Assembly (NCBI GenBank): GCA_021814085.1
Contig: JAKAJA010000083.1
Span: 1-7,537 of the forward strand
DNA: 7,537 nt
Source of the DNA: Acidobacteriota bacterium
GTDB taxonomy: Bacteria > Acidobacteriota > UBA4820 > DSQY01
Reading direction: 5' to 3'
In this document: in pieces, positions 6,198 through 7,537 of the stretch
Numbering within the stretch: position 1 is the first letter of the stretch
How the letters are laid out: each line of letters begins with the position of its first letter
Position numbers and translations under genes: made by a program
Notes under the pieces: generated by a model
Told to the model about the DNA's origin: nothing
The model's database searches: none
What the model saw: only the letters and a program-made list of their open reading frames with translations

Positions 6198-7537
6198 AAG
6201 ACAAGCCCAAACTGGCCGACATGTCCCGCGTGGACCGGCTCCCCCTTATCCACCTCGAAAACGACCAGCTCATGCCCCTTCCGGAGCCATTGGAGTCCCC
6301 CGCCAAGGACCACGAATGGACGAAGCTCTCCGAGAAGGCCATGGCCGGCGTGGAGTGCGGCCTGGACGACACCTGCGCCATCAACATTCCCCAGCCCAAG
6401 AGCAAGGAGGAGGAAGAGGAGCTCGTCAAGAAGTTCCTGGCCGGCCTCGACAAGCTCTTCACCAAGGAGAACAACTGGACCTTCCTGCAGCCCCTTCTGC
6501 TCTCCATGGAGCACTGCGCCAAGTGCCAGACCTGTTCGGACGCATGCCACATATACGAGGCCAGCGGGAACAACGAGCTCTACCGCCCCACCTTCCGGTC
6601 CGAGATCGTGCGGCGCCTCTATTTCAAGCACGTCAGGCACGGGGGGCTGCTGTCGGCGTGGCAGCACGGGGACGTGGTCGTCAACTGGCCGCTCGTGGCG
6701 AGGCTCGCCGAGCTGGCCTACCGGTGCAACCTTTGCCGCCGCTGCGCTCAGACCTGCCCCGTGGGCGCCGACAACGGCCTCGTGGCCCACGAGCTGCGGA
6801 AGCTGTTCAGCCAGGAGCTGGGCATCAACGCCAAGGAGTGCCACGACAACGGCTCCGTGCTCCAGCTCAAGGTGGGGTCCTCCACGGGCATGAGCTCCCT
6901 CGTGGTGAAGGACAACATCGAATTCATCGACGAGGACATGACCGAGAAGACGGGGATCAAGGTCGAGACGCCCTGGGACGTGGAGGGCGCGGACGTCCTC
7001 CTCATCCACAACGCCGGCGAGATCATGGCCTGGCCCGAGAACCCCGGCGCCTTCGCCGTGATCCTCAACGCCGCGGGCATTACGTGGACGCTCTCTTCCG
7101 AGTTGGCGGGCTACGACTCCATCAACTACGGCCTCTGGTACGACGACGCCCAGTTCGCGCGGGTCGCCATCAAACACGCCCAGGCCGCCAAGAAGCTCGG
7201 GGTGAAGAAGATCGTGCTGGGCGAATGCGGACACGCCCACAAGGCCCTCTCCGTCATCGCCGACCGCGTCCTGACGGGCGACCTCAACATCCCGCGCGAG
7301 AGCTCCATGACCCTCCTGCGCGACATCGTGATGAGCGACCGGCTCAAGCTCACACCCAGCCGGAACAACTTCCCGGTCACCCTGCACGACCCGTGCAACA
7401 TGGTGCGGCTCATGGGCGTGGTGGAGCCCCAGCGCGAGATCATCCAGAAGATCTGCCCGAAGTTCAGGGAAATGGAGCCGCACGGCGTGGACAACTACTG
7501 CTGCGGAGGCGGTTCGGGGTTCGCCATCATGAGCGGG
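6194..7537 (+). CDS. DsrK/TmcB/HdrD-like iron-sulfur (CCG domain) protein, 3' end outside the window
   Basis: The frame is open for 448 codons to the window edge. An N-terminal acidic segment (with EEEEE at 72-76) precedes two ferredoxin-type [4Fe-4S] motifs: CAKCQTCSDAC (C108, C111, C114, C118) and CNLCRRCAQTCP (C178, C181, C184, C188). A CCG domain follows, with LGECGH (C345), LHDPCN (C401) and YCCGGGSG (C436, C437). The C401-N34-CC spacing fits the cysteine-rich motif that binds the noncanonical cluster in HdrB/HdrD and DsrK. No membrane segment is visible, so it should sit on the cytoplasmic face, docked on the cytochrome b subunit. Family members pass electrons between the quinone pool and a cytoplasmic disulfide, DsrC-type protein or other carrier; the actual partner is not shown here. 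The start overlaps the previous stop (ATGA) and has AAGGGGG (6181-6187) 6 nt upstream, implying translational coupling. As the CCG motif is usually near the end, only a short tail is probably missing. DsrK and TmcB cannot be told apart without the next gene. Confidence 0.9.
   Translation, partial: MKDKPKLADMSRVDRLPLIHLENDQLMPLPEPLESPAKDHEWTKLSEKAMAGVECGLDDTCAINIPQPKSKEEEEELVKKFLAGLDKLFTKENNWTFLQPLLLSMEHCAKCQTCSDACHIYEASGNNELYRPTFRSEIVRRLYFKHVRHGGLLSAWQHGDVVVNWPLVARLAELAYRCNLCRRCAQTCPVGADNGLVAHELRKLFSQELGINAKECHDNGSVLQLKVGSSTGMSSLVVKDNIEFIDEDMTEKTGIKVETPWDVEGADVLLIHNAGEIMAWPENPGAFAVILNAAGITWTLSSELAGYDSINYGLWYDDAQFARVAIKHAQAAKKLGVKKIVLGECGHAHKALSVIADRVLTGDLNIPRESSMTLLRDIVMSDRLKLTPSRNNFPVTLHDPCNMVRLMGVVEPQREIIQKICPKFREMEPHGVDNYCCGGGSGFAIMSG

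Noticed and set aside
6020..7483. Long open frame of 487 codons on the minus strand opposite the cytochrome b/iron-sulfur genes
   Set aside because: It is antisense to clear protein families, its translation is low-complexity (Val/Leu/Gly/His-rich) and matches no family; it is the antisense shadow of GC-rich coding sequence.

Overview
The window is GC-rich bacterial DNA with six protein-coding genes in two divergent blocks; the outermost genes at both ends run off the window. The gene content suggests an anaerobically respiring bacterium of the Desulfobacterota (deltaproteobacterial) kind. It combines a NarI/DsrM-type cytochrome b and a DsrK/HdrD-type iron-sulfur protein with two enzymes that make siroheme, the cofactor of sulfite reductases. 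The taxonomic reading is inference from gene families; no rRNA or other marker gene is present.

Left block, minus strand, in order of transcription. (1) 4896-3196 is an unusual fusion: an N-terminal uroporphyrinogen-III C-methyltransferase (SUMT/CobA) followed by a second methyltransferase-like module with a winged-helix dimerisation segment. (2) 3158-2514, 37 bp later, is a precorrin-2 dehydrogenase (siroheme synthase N-domain type) that probably starts at TTG. (3) A 137-bp gap holds a good sigma70-type promoter. (4) 2376-1567 is a cytidylate-kinase-like P-loop protein with a C-terminal BON-like domain. (5) 1531 to beyond position 1 is a PEP synthase/PPDK-like protein, seen up to its phosphohistidine swivelling domain.

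Between the blocks, 4897-5261 is a 365-bp non-coding divergent spacer. It contains an AT-rich perfect 7-1-7 palindrome, a bulged hairpin and a short inverted repeat. I could not assign firm promoters there.

Right block, plus strand. 5262-6197 encodes a five-helix b-type cytochrome of the NarI/DsrM/TmcC family. It overlaps by 4 bp (ATGA) a cytoplasmic protein with two [4Fe-4S] clusters and a CCG domain (DsrK/TmcB/HdrD family), which runs off the right edge. Together they should form a membrane module that passes electrons between menaquinone and a cytoplasmic thiol/disulfide or redox-protein partner.

Functional reading (inference): SUMT plus dehydrogenase convert uroporphyrinogen III to sirohydrochlorin, feeding siroheme and/or siroheme-derived heme or B12. 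The divergent respiratory module may serve the same sulfur or anaerobic metabolism. The kinase-like/PEP-synthase-like pair looks like a separate transcription unit. The most novel item is the SUMT fusion, whose C-terminal module has a degraded SAM-binding motif.
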